From contig NZ_JAKEVY010000006.1 in NCBI RefSeq assembly GCF_021491375.1, positions 90,775 through 154,774 on the forward strand: a DNA stretch of 64,000 nt, given 5' to 3'. Below the pieces are notes generated by a model, which did not search any database, was not told the origin of the DNA, and saw only the letters and a list, made by a program, of their open reading frames with translations. Position numbers and translations under genes: made by a program. Shown piece by piece: positions 37,042 to 45,333 of the stretch (positions are counted from its first letter, which is position 1; each line of letters starts with the position of its first letter). This DNA comes from Flavihumibacter fluminis. GTDB lineage: Bacteria; Bacteroidota; Bacteroidia; Chitinophagales; Chitinophagaceae.

Positions 37042-37698
37042 CTAACCAAACCTAAAAACAACCGGCAATACATACCAAAAGTCGGAGGGTTCATTTTCTC
37101 TTAGTCCGGGTACCCAGTTTTTCATTTTTCGCACGATACGAAGTGCTTCCTGATCTAATGCAGGATGAATTGATTTTTGAATACTTATATTAGTCAGACT
37201 GCCATCCTTTCTGACTTTAAATAAAACCCGAACAGTCCCCTGCACACCCTCACGAATAGCCTGTTTCGGAAACTTCAGCTCCCGTTGTAAAAAAGCCTTT
37301 AATTCTACCAATCCCCCCGGATACTCAGGTTCTTTTTTATATGGAAAAAAACTAGTATCTGCGCCTGTAGCGGTATAACAGAATCCTTCCAGAAAGACTC
37401 CCTGTTGATATTTTTCCTTCCTTCTTAATTTTCCATCAGGCCAATAGCTTTTAAACCAGCCGTCCTGAATATTTTTTTTGAAATCACTAAACTCAATTTC
37501 TGCTTCTAACCGATGCTGCATAGTAAAACTTTTTACGCTGGAAGCAGATGAGTCGTCTTTAGCATATGTTACCACCGCATAAGAATTCGCCGAATCAGGA
37601 CCGGAAACTTTTTTTCCTTCAATATCATAGTAAGTTGTATCCTGCGCAGTAAGTGATTTTGCCAGTACTAAAAAAAGGACAACAAGGTTATATTTCAT
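37042..37698 (-). CDS. TonB C-terminal-domain protein
   Basis: A 218-residue protein with an N-terminal signal-like segment (ending LTAQ), a region with a MORN-like repeat (DGWFKSYWPDGKLRRKEKY), and a C-terminal TonB-like domain (about 125-218; PEYPGGLVELKAFLQRELKFP, GTVRVLFKVRKDGSLTNISI, ALRIVRKMKNWVPG). It lacks the Pro-rich spacer and N-terminal membrane anchor of a true TonB, so it probably serves as a secreted or envelope binding module. ATG 37698 is chosen because the upstream GTG (37734) leaves an unlikely N-terminus. Confidence 0.8.
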   Translation of the reverse strand: MKYNLVVLFLVLAKSLTAQDTTYYDIEGKKVSGPDSANSYAVVTYAKDDSSASSVKSFTMQHRLEAEIEFSDFKKNIQDGWFKSYWPDGKLRRKEKYQQGVFLEGFCYTATGADTSFFPYKKEPEYPGGLVELKAFLQRELKFPKQAIREGVQGTVRVLFKVRKDGSLTNISIQKSIHPALDQEALRIVRKMKNWVPGLRENEPSDFWYVLPVVFRFG

Positions 37699-37795
37699 AT
37701 AAAACAATTGCCCGGCAATATATATCGATATCACTCATGCGGCAACTCCTGCAGATCAAAATAGTTTCCTCTTGTTTTATCCAATGTACTGCTGA

Positions 37796-38701
37796 TTAGC
37801 GCAAAATTTTCCTTTGTTGGCGGATGGCAGATTCTTTTTCAAGATAAGTCAGCCAGGATCGGATGGCCGGCCAATCGGGTCGATTCCCCACAAAATAAAG
37901 CAGTCCGTGATAGCGCCCGTATTTACAAACGGGGCAGGTTCTCGTTCCCTTATCCGGACCATACGCATGATAAGGAATGAAGGAGGGCTGGTCTTCACCA
38001 ACAGCCAAACCCGATCCGGTTCGGGCAACCTTTGGATGATTAGGAATGTTTAATCCCAATATAATATCATGTTCTGCAACCTGGATTCCATCCCGAAGCA
38101 GGATCCTGGCTATACCAGAGCCTCCCCGGTTTTCAGGCAGGTATTTTTTCAAATGTGTAATCAGCAAGGGGTCATCGTCAAAATTCAAATCTTCGGTGTA
38201 ATAGGCTTCATTCGCCCCCGGTTCCAGCAGAAAAAAATGAACATGAGCAGGCATTGATTCTCGCGGATAAGCACCAGGCCGGATGGTGTAGATCTCATAC
38301 CGCCCTTTTTCATCTGTTTTCACCCAACCCCGGATATGACCATGTGGAAGGGTGAGTTGATCCTGTCCGGCAGCGGGAGTATACAAACCATTGACGTCCG
38401 TTTGCCAGTAATAGAGGACCACACCCTGAGCAGGAGTTTCACCATCGGCCTGATAAATGGTGCCAGCAATCAACAAACGTTGCCCTTTTTCAGACCATCC
38501 GGCACTGGTATCCACAGCCTTTATCTCAGCAGGCATGCCAACGAAAATGAGTTCGCAGCCTTCGCAGGAACCCCCGATCTTTCCTTTTGAAATGGTCTGT
38601 ACTTGTGAAGAAACTGGCTGCCCTTTACATGAAACAAGGGTGCCCAACAGCACTATTGCCAACGAAATCAGGGTCTGGGAAAGCGGTACTGAAAAAATCA
38701 T
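37796..38701 (-). CDS. Intradiol-dioxygenase-like lipoprotein with C-terminal CPVC module
   Basis: A 301-residue lipoprotein (lipobox LVSC, Cys25). The middle (about 75-215) is an intradiol ring-cleavage dioxygenase fold, with the iron ligands of protocatechuate dioxygenase-like proteins visible: Tyr107 in TDVNGLY, Tyr145 in RPGAYP, and His153 and His155 in AHVHF. Before it is an SCEGCE motif (Cys46, Cys49). After it, a tail (about 245-301) has GTRTCPVCKYG (Cys256, Cys259) and LLYFVGNRPDW, like a thioredoxin-fold fragment. The frame extends to 38827, but ATG 38701 starts the lipoprotein signal. Whether it cleaves catechols is unknown. Confidence 0.8.
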   Translation of the reverse strand: MIFSVPLSQTLISLAIVLLGTLVSCKGQPVSSQVQTISKGKIGGSCEGCELIFVGMPAEIKAVDTSAGWSEKGQRLLIAGTIYQADGETPAQGVVLYYWQTDVNGLYTPAAGQDQLTLPHGHIRGWVKTDEKGRYEIYTIRPGAYPRESMPAHVHFFLLEPGANEAYYTEDLNFDDDPLLITHLKKYLPENRGGSGIARILLRDGIQVAEHDIILGLNIPNHPKVARTGSGLAVGEDQPSFIPYHAYGPDKGTRTCPVCKYGRYHGLLYFVGNRPDWPAIRSWLTYLEKESAIRQQRKILR

Positions 38702-38753
38702 ACTGGAGTTTTTCAGCAAACTAGTGCTACTGGTAGCCTGGGAACAAATCGAA

Positions 38754-39608
38754 TCAGCTTTCCTGAGTGAAAGGATGCGTATCCTGAGGGCTTGATTTCC
38801 TGAATACCTGCCTGAATACTGAAACATAGTTTCTGCTTAGGCGGATGACCTGCCCGGAAACCAGCACCAAATCGTAATCACCGTTGCCTCTGGAACGAAC
38901 TGCCTGAATTTTATGGCAATTGACCATGCAGGATTTGTGAACCCGGACAAATTCCGTCGGATCCAGTTGTGTCTCCAGGCCTTTCAGGGTTTCGCGATGC
39001 AGTAGTTTTTTATTCTCAAGGTGCAACATTACATAGGGACTTCTGGCTTCCAAGTAAATCAAATCCGTTAACGTAACAACGACTTTCCGGTTACCATCTG
39101 CCACCAGCAACTGACGTAGTGGGCTGGATTCCTGAACAGGAGAAACCTGTGTTGGCTCGTTTACAGCTTTACGCTGGACATACCAACCTTTTAAAAGTAC
39201 CGTTGCCACATAAAATCCCAGCAGCACATATAAGTATTCAGTCAACCCAAACCAGAAAGTTTGCTTTACTGCAAAATGATGCCTGAAAAACAAACCTGAA
39301 AACAACCATATAAAACCGGCATACAGTAAGAGATGAATGAATATTGGAACAAGTATGGCGATAAGCATCCTGGGAGCGGATACCTTCACTTTATATTTTA
39401 GCCAATACCACTGTAACCACCATAGCGGGATAAAAAACAGCCAAAAACTACTGAATAAGAGCGATTCCTCTATGTAGTAACCACCGCCCCTGAATGATGC
39501 ATACAGATAATCCTGTACCAGCGTGAAAAACACAAGACAGGTAATAAGCACCAGCAGTATCCTGACAGCAGATTCAATTCTAATCGCTATAGAAGAAATG
39601 GATAACAT
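38754..39608 (-). CDS. Membrane-bound LytTR transcriptional regulator
   Basis: A 284-residue protein with four predicted membrane helices (about 12-32, 46-66, 78-100, 110-135) and a C-terminal LytTR DNA-binding domain (about 170-265; LIYLEARSPYVMLHLENKKLLHRETLKGLE, VRVHKSCMVN). It is a one-component regulator: no receiver domain is present, so the membrane part should sense the signal. ATG 39608 is preferred over GTG 39626. It lies 40 bp after the cassette starting at 44.55 kb and 52 bp before the dioxygenase gene, so it may belong to either transcript. Confidence 0.85.
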   Translation of the reverse strand: MLSISSIAIRIESAVRILLVLITCLVFFTLVQDYLYASFRGGGYYIEESLLFSSFWLFFIPLWWLQWYWLKYKVKVSAPRMLIAILVPIFIHLLLYAGFIWLFSGLFFRHHFAVKQTFWFGLTEYLYVLLGFYVATVLLKGWYVQRKAVNEPTQVSPVQESSPLRQLLVADGNRKVVVTLTDLIYLEARSPYVMLHLENKKLLHRETLKGLETQLDPTEFVRVHKSCMVNCHKIQAVRSRGNGDYDLVLVSGQVIRLSRNYVSVFRQVFRKSSPQDTHPFTQES

Positions 39609-39648
39609 AGAAAATATGCGATCCACAAATTAAGAAAATTTCAGCTGC

Positions 39649-40431
39649 TTAGTCTCCGGTTGTGACAGTAACACCTGCACCGGCTTTGTTGGCGGGTATA
39701 ACAAAAGGACCTTTTCTATCCGTAATTCTACCACTCTTGTCTATTATGAAATTCATGTAAACAGCATTGTTCTTATTATTTTTATCCTGCTCTTGCGGTA
39801 CCAATTCAAGCCGGATGGTATACCATAAACCCGGTACCAGAAAAATTTCTTTGTTACCGGTTTTCGCTGCAACCTTCTGAACACCCCGCAAGCCCGGGAT
39901 GGGTAAGGGATATCGGACTAAAACTTCTTTATTCGTCTCTTTTCCTTTTATCGGAATCCACACCTCTGCCAGTTTACCAGATTCGAGTGAATAATCCATA
40001 GTAAGCCGGGTATCAAAATGCCAGATTGTTGTGCGGTTTATAGTTGTCCTTTTTGTAAAATCAAAAAAACCTTCAAGGATGGATGCATTCATAATGCTAT
40101 TGCGGAAAGCCCAGGTTTCCGTACCCAGGTTGTCTACACCCACCCGCACTTTCAATTCTTCCGCAAACAGGGCTTTTTTACCCAGTTGCGATTCATAATT
40201 GGAACCAAATGCTTCCAGGTGTTTTTTCTTTAACTCCCGGTATTCGGACTTAACAAAGTCAAACGACAGATTGTCCATTAATCCAAGATCAAAATCAGCC
40301 GGACCTTTGGAAATATCTTTTACCACTCTTCTTTCAACAGGTTTTTTAATCGAGCTGTTTTTGTCTTTATTCTTTTGGGCTTGTACCATTACAGCAACAA
40401 GCAGAAACAAAAGCAGAAAAGAATTTTTCAT
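39649..40431 (-). CDS. Exported hypothetical protein (cassette gene 5)
   Basis: A 260-residue secreted protein with a signal peptide (about 1-18, ending VQAQ) and a Lys-rich stretch after cleavage. The rest looks beta-rich and contains SILEGFFDFTKRTTINRTTIWHFD and LPIPGLRGVQKVAAKTG. I recognise no family. It is the last of five closely spaced genes encoding exported or lipid-anchored proteins (39.65-44.55 kb), 17 bp behind the preceding gene, so a shared role in the envelope is likely. Confidence 0.65.
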   Translation of the reverse strand: MKNSFLLLFLLVAVMVQAQKNKDKNSSIKKPVERRVVKDISKGPADFDLGLMDNLSFDFVKSEYRELKKKHLEAFGSNYESQLGKKALFAEELKVRVGVDNLGTETWAFRNSIMNASILEGFFDFTKRTTINRTTIWHFDTRLTMDYSLESGKLAEVWIPIKGKETNKEVLVRYPLPIPGLRGVQKVAAKTGNKEIFLVPGLWYTIRLELVPQEQDKNNKNNAVYMNFIIDKSGRITDRKGPFVIPANKAGAGVTVTTGD

Positions 40432-40448
40432 AAATAGGTTCTTTTTAA

Positions 40449-41768
40449 TTATTCGCCGCTACGTTTATATTTTTCCTTTACGAATTCATAGAACATATAA
40501 CCATAGCGATCATACCAGTCGGGCGTGCCAAATTGTTCTTCACAAACAGCGAGTGCAATCAGACTTTCCTGTAGTTTTCCAATAAGTTCCGTGTATTTCA
40601 AATCGTAGGCTTTTTCCATATCCTTCACACTGCCTTCAATCTTCACTTTCTGTGCCTGCCAGGCCAGGCCGGAAACGGCATGTATACCAGATGTGTTATC
40701 GCCAAAGGCGATGGCCTTTTTTGAAAAATCTTTCGTGCATTTGTAAATGACCCGAAGCTGCTCCAAGTTATACCGCACTTTTTCAAACTCCCCTCTGGCT
40801 TCGACAAAACAACGGGCACAATCACCGCGTGAATCGCTAACCGTACTTGCTGCGCCCTCTTCTTCATCCGGACAAAAGCTGGGAATGGAAGGCATACCCG
40901 GAGGCATAGGAAGATCCATACAGTCCCCGATGCCCGTGTACGCTTCCAGAAGTTCCTTGATAGAGACGCCCTGCTCTTTCAGCTCTTTCAGTTTTTTCAG
41001 AATGTTTTCCGCATTCTTGCTCTCCATTATTTCCTTGATCTGCGAGAGGTGCTTTTGCATCTGCCAGCTTTGTGCGAACAAAGGAGTCGGTTGCAATAAA
41101 ATGGAGATAGGAGCAAGCAGGATGAGGGTCTTCCCTTTTTTATTTTTCAGCAAAACCAGGATTATAACCAGTAATACCGCAATGATTCCACCGGCAATCC
41201 ATATACTATTGCTTTGCCCACCCACATTTTCTGTTTTCGGTTTTTCTTCACCGGTAGCTGCTGAATTTTTTGAGCTGGGCTTTTCCTTTTTACCCTCCAT
41301 CTTTACAAAAGGAGATGGCAGGTTGTTTTTTACTTCCGGACTGGCATATACTACTAACTGATAATCTCCTTCATCTGTATCGGAATACACCCGGATACCA
41401 AAATCACCATAAGATCTTAATTTAAGATTCGCAATACCATCAGGCGAATCCGTTGTCGAACCTTTCAGCTCTATATCTTCCCAGTTATTTTTTACAATTT
41501 CTAAACGGGCATTTTTGCCATCCGGTCCCACCAGGAAAACATCAATCGGCTGAAACATGGAAGCTCCTTTCACATAAAAAAATTCACCCTTTTGGGAAAG
41601 TTTCCCCACGCCTGCAATGCCTTTTGCTCCTTTCCAGTCTTTTTGATTTTCGAGCTGGAGTTTTACCACTTTCAGCTTTTTGTCCAATGTAAATGGCTGG
41701 GCAATGGCTTCTGATACCATACAGCAACAAAGAGCCAAAAAGCAGGTAGTGAGCAGGATATGTTTCAT
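40449..41768 (-). CDS. Exported membrane protein with internal signal-like segment (cassette gene 4)
   Basis: A 439-residue protein with an N-terminal signal peptide (about 1-23, ending AIAQ). A beta-rich domain (about 25-145) and a Lys/Ser linker follow. A transmembrane helix (about 189-207) is followed by KNKKGK and a second hydrophobic segment (about 214-231) that ends in FAQS, exactly like a signal peptidase site. The C-terminal half (about 235-439) is helical, Cys-rich (CMDL, CPDEEE, CARC, CTKD, CEEQ). It looks like two exported proteins joined in one frame, or a hairpin-anchored protein with both soluble parts outside. No known family. Spacing to the neighbours is 2 and 17 bp. Confidence 0.65.
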   Translation of the reverse strand: MKHILLTTCFLALCCCMVSEAIAQPFTLDKKLKVVKLQLENQKDWKGAKGIAGVGKLSQKGEFFYVKGASMFQPIDVFLVGPDGKNARLEIVKNNWEDIELKGSTTDSPDGIANLKLRSYGDFGIRVYSDTDEGDYQLVVYASPEVKNNLPSPFVKMEGKKEKPSSKNSAATGEEKPKTENVGGQSNSIWIAGGIIAVLLVIILVLLKNKKGKTLILLAPISILLQPTPLFAQSWQMQKHLSQIKEIMESKNAENILKKLKELKEQGVSIKELLEAYTGIGDCMDLPMPPGMPSIPSFCPDEEEGAASTVSDSRGDCARCFVEARGEFEKVRYNLEQLRVIYKCTKDFSKKAIAFGDNTSGIHAVSGLAWQAQKVKIEGSVKDMEKAYDLKYTELIGKLQESLIALAVCEEQFGTPDWYDRYGYMFYEFVKEKYKRSGE

Positions 41769-41770
41769 GG

Positions 41771-42343
41771 TTAGAGTTGTTTAAGTTGAGTACCCCAATC
41801 CATTGCGAGTTGCCGGATTTCGTCTTCGTTGAAGAGTATTCCTTCAATAGGTTTACCATTCTCTGGAATAGAGGTTTGAATAATGCACTTATAGGAACCG
41901 GCACGAAAAGCGGCCCGTATGATCTCTGATTTATTGGTTGTTTCATGAAACAGTGTTCCGCCATCTCCAGCATCGATCAGACCAAGATAACCCGGCATCT
42001 GGGCGAGGCTCATCATGATTCGTTTCAACTGAGCGGTATCCTCAAATTTTTCCAGGTTAATCCACAATACCGCCTTTGTCTTCCTGTTCTCGTATCGCTG
42101 ATCACATACTTTATCGGTCTGAATAGCAAAATCAACCTGAAGATTTTGTGCCGCTAATTCCTTCTGAAGTCCGGAAGGAAATAAAAAAGAGCAATTTTCA
42201 TTGGGCTGATCCTGTGCTGTTGATGTACTTTTTTCAGCGCTAGCTGCTGAAGAAGTAACAGGCGATTCTTCCCTAAGTTTGTCTTCGGCCTCTCCGCAGC
42301 CAATAGAACCAATAAGCAAGGCAACCAAAATTCGTTTATACAT
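41771..42343 (-). CDS. Lipoprotein, DUF3558-like (cassette gene 3)
   Basis: A 190-residue lipoprotein with a lipobox at GSIGC (Cys16) and a low-complexity Ser/Ala/Glu linker (about 20-48). The C-terminal domain (about 50-190) starts CSFLFPSGL and has the plan of DUF3558-type lipoproteins: a cysteine pair, a central GYLGLIDAGDGGT loop, and a final DEIRQLAMDWG helix. It resembles the product of cassette gene 1 in layout. The family link is only by pattern, so it is tentative. It lies 5 bp after the OmpA gene and 2 bp before gene 4. Confidence 0.6.
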   Translation of the reverse strand: MYKRILVALLIGSIGCGEAEDKLREESPVTSSAASAEKSTSTAQDQPNENCSFLFPSGLQKELAAQNLQVDFAIQTDKVCDQRYENRKTKAVLWINLEKFEDTAQLKRIMMSLAQMPGYLGLIDAGDGGTLFHETTNKSEIIRAAFRAGSYKCIIQTSIPENGKPIEGILFNEDEIRQLAMDWGTQLKQL

Positions 42344-42348
42344 ACATG

Positions 42349-43992
42349 TTATTTTAAAAGTTTAATCTCTACGCGTCTGTTTAATGCTCTTCCGGTAACT
42401 GTTGAATTATCTGCAACCGGCTGGGTAGCTCCATAACCTTTAGCTGCAAGTTTTGATGCGGCCGCTGATTTTTTCAGCCAGTCTACCACCGCGTTTGCCC
42501 GTTTTTCAGATAGTTCGAGGTTATAAGCAGCATTTCCTTCAGCATCCGTATGCCCTCCTATTTCCAGTTTCCAATCAGGATGTTGCCGAATTATTGCGAG
42601 TACCTGTTGTAGTGTTTTTTCCGATTCAGGCTTCAGGACGGCTTTGTCGGTATCAAAATAGATTCCATACAGATCGAGTTTTCCTTTCTCTTCCAATTCA
42701 GCTGCCAGGTTATCCTGTGTTTCAGGGTCGAGTTTGATTACCAGGTTCTCCAATGGCTTTGCATCCAGTGTTTCCACCAGTTTATTGTTTTTATATCCTG
42801 CCGCAGCAGCCTGAATCACCACCATGCCCATTGGCACATCGCTGAGCTGAAAAAGTCCCTCTGCACCTGTTTGAACTTCACGGCCTCCGGATACTTTTAC
42901 CATGGCTTGCTCGATGGGCGCTTTGGTTTTGGCATTTATCACTTTACCTGCAAGAGCAGAAACAGGAATGGATTTGGGATTCACCAACAGCCGGATAAAA
43001 TCCACTCCGAAACCATCTCCTGAATTCGTACCCGGACCATCAATCCGGATAGTCAGCTGGCCGGTTTCTACCTCGTTCAGGAATTCCGGTAATATCTGAA
43101 CAGATAATAATTTGCCAATGGGACCACCCTGTTTCAGCTCATTGAGATAACTGCTGATCCAGACAGCTTCCCGGTCATTGATCCATACCTGAAATTTGGA
43201 ATGGTAGGTAGCCGGTTGAAAATCGTCCAGGAACAGCTGCAGAAGGGCATGCTTAACCTTCAGCCCTCTTAGATCAAAGGATAGTTTTAATGGTTCGGGA
43301 AGATTATATGGCCGCTCGGTGGATTTCGTATAGCCATCCACTTTATTGGGCTTGGAAAAAGTTGTTTTGTCATATTCGTATCCGGAGATGACCATAATCC
43401 GGTCCGTACCAGCAGGATCATCCGGTTCCGGATAAAAAGGATAATCATGCTTTGGGGTTGATTCACCTGAAAAGGGATCAAATCCTACCGGCCATCCATA
43501 ACCGAGATTATCCATATCACCATAGCGGTATTCCAATTCAGCCAACTCCGTATTATAGGCGATGAAATTGGGCTGGTCCCATCCATCTGGTATAGTAGGT
43601 TGTGAAACTTTGAACTTAGACTTTTTACGCTGTTCAATCAGTCTGTCCTTTTGTACCAGAAAGTAGGCAAAGGCATCCGGTAAGGGTTGCCGGTAGATAT
43701 TTTCCATCCGTTCTTTTCCTTTTTCCTGGTACTCTTTGAGCGATCGGAAATACAGTTTATTCAATTCCATATGACCAATGTACTGGCGGTCTTCTTCCGA
43801 GGATTGCCAATTGCTTTGAACAGTGGGAACAGCATTTTTGCCTGAGGAAGCCGGTTCCGAACCTGTAGTTGTTGAAGCAGGATTCGATTCCACCGGCGCA
43901 TTTTCCTTAATTAAACCTGCATCCTCTTTTGGCGTTTCATTGGCGCAGGCCAGCAGCAAAAAACAAAGGAAATTGACAATTCGTGCTTTCAC
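42349..43992 (-). CDS. OmpA-family lipoprotein with regulatory-like beta domain (cassette gene 2)
   Basis: A 547-residue lipoprotein (lipobox LLAC, Cys at about 17). The first part (about 80-345) has no known family and includes the conserved-looking YEYDKTTFSKPNKVDGY and a jelly-roll-like region. A carboxypeptidase-regulatory-like domain (about 350-420, LAGKVINAKTKAPIEQAMVKVSGG) and the OmpA peptidoglycan-binding domain (about 435-547; GIYFDTDKAVLKPESEKTL, GGHTDAEGNAAYNL, ALNRRVEIKLL) complete it. The start is ambiguous: TTG 43998 forms a TTGA overlap with the upstream stop, GTG 43992 follows it by 2 bp. Confidence 0.8.
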   Translation of the reverse strand: MKARIVNFLCFLLLACANETPKEDAGLIKENAPVESNPASTTTGSEPASSGKNAVPTVQSNWQSSEEDRQYIGHMELNKLYFRSLKEYQEKGKERMENIYRQPLPDAFAYFLVQKDRLIEQRKKSKFKVSQPTIPDGWDQPNFIAYNTELAELEYRYGDMDNLGYGWPVGFDPFSGESTPKHDYPFYPEPDDPAGTDRIMVISGYEYDKTTFSKPNKVDGYTKSTERPYNLPEPLKLSFDLRGLKVKHALLQLFLDDFQPATYHSKFQVWINDREAVWISSYLNELKQGGPIGKLLSVQILPEFLNEVETGQLTIRIDGPGTNSGDGFGVDFIRLLVNPKSIPVSALAGKVINAKTKAPIEQAMVKVSGGREVQTGAEGLFQLSDVPMGMVVIQAAAAGYKNNKLVETLDAKPLENLVIKLDPETQDNLAAELEEKGKLDLYGIYFDTDKAVLKPESEKTLQQVLAIIRQHPDWKLEIGGHTDAEGNAAYNLELSEKRANAVVDWLKKSAAASKLAAKGYGATQPVADNSTVTGRALNRRVEIKLLK

Positions 43993-43994
43993 GA

Positions 43995-44552
43995 TCAATT
44001 GATTTTTGCTGCGATGGCAGTTCCCAGTTTTTTGAGGTTCTCCAGATCATAACAGGGACAGGGAGTTTTAGCGCTGGCGCTTTCTTTTGTTTTGATTTCT
44101 ATGAACAGGTTTTTCTTTACAAAAACCAGTTGATGTTCCTGCCGTCCGGTAAGTTTGTCGGTGAAGTTCATCGTATAAGCTTCCTCACCTATTCCTTTGA
44201 CAGCTTCTATGCCCTTATCGGCATAGGCTTTTTTGATATAACTCAGGTCTGCCTTACCTGGCGTTTGGGTGGCGATAAATATCATATCATCTCCCCAGCC
44301 TTTCCCCATCCGGTAAGACCGGTTACAATTTTTTCCGGACTGTTCAACGGAAGTTACGCGTTCAACAATTCCTTTCATTCCGCAGGTCGTTTCCACCATG
44401 TCTGCTGTCAGCAAATCAGCACAGGAAATGGCAGCCGGTGATGGGGAATCAATTTGTATCGAAGCCGCAGCAGTAGTTGTTTTCGGATCAGTACCACAGA
44501 AAGAGAAACAGCAGGCAACTGCGGTTAAAAGGGTAAGCAATTTGACACGCAT
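43995..44552 (-). CDS. Exported DUF3558-like protein (cassette gene 1)
   Basis: A 185-residue exported protein, probably a lipoprotein (CCFSFCGTD near residue 19, a weak lipobox). The C-terminal domain begins SCADLLTADMVETTCGMKG and has VKGIGEEAYTMNFTDK, which matches the usual plan of DUF3558-type domains; the call is by pattern only. The C-terminal CPCYDLENLKKLGTAIA helix is similar in layout to that of cassette gene 3. It leads the five-gene cassette and lies 76 bp after the response regulator gene, with no clear promoter in the gap. Confidence 0.6.
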   Translation of the reverse strand: MRVKLLTLLTAVACCFSFCGTDPKTTTAAASIQIDSPSPAAISCADLLTADMVETTCGMKGIVERVTSVEQSGKNCNRSYRMGKGWGDDMIFIATQTPGKADLSYIKKAYADKGIEAVKGIGEEAYTMNFTDKLTGRQEHQLVFVKKNLFIEIKTKESASAKTPCPCYDLENLKKLGTAIAAKIN

Positions 44553-44628
44553 GGAAGATGGTTTAATAGTTCCCCTAAAATTCATGCAAAGCCCGAAGGC
44601 CTGCAACACATGATCATGCAGGTATCTG

Positions 44629-45285
44629 CTAAACCAGCCGGTTGCGTATGGCAAGTGCAACTGCTTCCGTAGCGCTGTTTACGTGTAGTTTGGTGTAAAT
44701 ATTCCGAATATGAAAACGAACGGTATCCAGACTGATACTAAGTTGGAGAGCGATCATTTTATAACTGCTGCCTTCAACCAGTGATTGCAGCACCTGCTTT
44801 TCCTTCTCTGTCAGCTCGTTGGTTATTTGAGTTGCCCGAACAGTTGTTCCCCTGGCGAATACCTGTATTATTTTCCGGGCGATTACCGGCGTCATCGGTG
44901 AGCCTCCTGCAACTGTATCAAACATAGCCTGTACAATTTCATGGGGCGGTGTACTCTTTAACAGGTATCCATCCGCTCCTGCCTTGATGGCATCAAAAAC
45001 TTTTTCATTTTCCTCAAACACTGTCAGTATCAGGATCAGTTGCTCAGGAAAAACTGTCTTAATCTTTGTGGTAGCATCAATTCCATTCATCACCGGCATA
45101 TCAATATCCATTAGTATCAATGCCGGATTAGATTCACTCACCCGATTTTCCACATCAGCCCCATCTGCAAAAGAACCAACCACCCGGATGCCCGGAAATT
45201 CCTGGAAATACATTTCCAGGCTTTGGCGATAGGCCTCATTGTTTTCAAAAATTACAATGGTCAGTTCTCTTTTTTCACTACTCAT
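44629..45285 (-). CDS. NarL/FixJ-family response regulator
   Basis: A 218-residue response regulator. The receiver domain (about 1-125) has the phosphorylated Asp60 in LILMDIDMPVMNG. The acidic pocket near residue 14 reads FENNE, where DDx or EDx is usual, so one of the two acidic residues is replaced by Asn. The LuxR-type HTH (about 148-215) has LTEKEKQVLQSLVEGSSYKMIALQLSISLDTVRFHIRNIYTKL. It lies 48 bp after the propeller histidine kinase in the same direction and is its probable partner. It precedes the five-gene envelope cassette. Confidence 0.93.
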   Translation of the reverse strand: MSSEKRELTIVIFENNEAYRQSLEMYFQEFPGIRVVGSFADGADVENRVSESNPALILMDIDMPVMNGIDATTKIKTVFPEQLILILTVFEENEKVFDAIKAGADGYLLKSTPPHEIVQAMFDTVAGGSPMTPVIARKIIQVFARGTTVRATQITNELTEKEKQVLQSLVEGSSYKMIALQLSISLDTVRFHIRNIYTKLHVNSATEAVALAIRNRLV

Positions 45286-45333
45286 AGCAGTAAGCTAATA
45301 AATTCAGGATATCTGTACCCTAGCCCTGCATAT

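Noticed and set aside
37042..37698. A genuine TonB energy transducer
   Set aside because: There is no Pro-rich spacer and no N-terminal membrane anchor apart from a cleavable signal.
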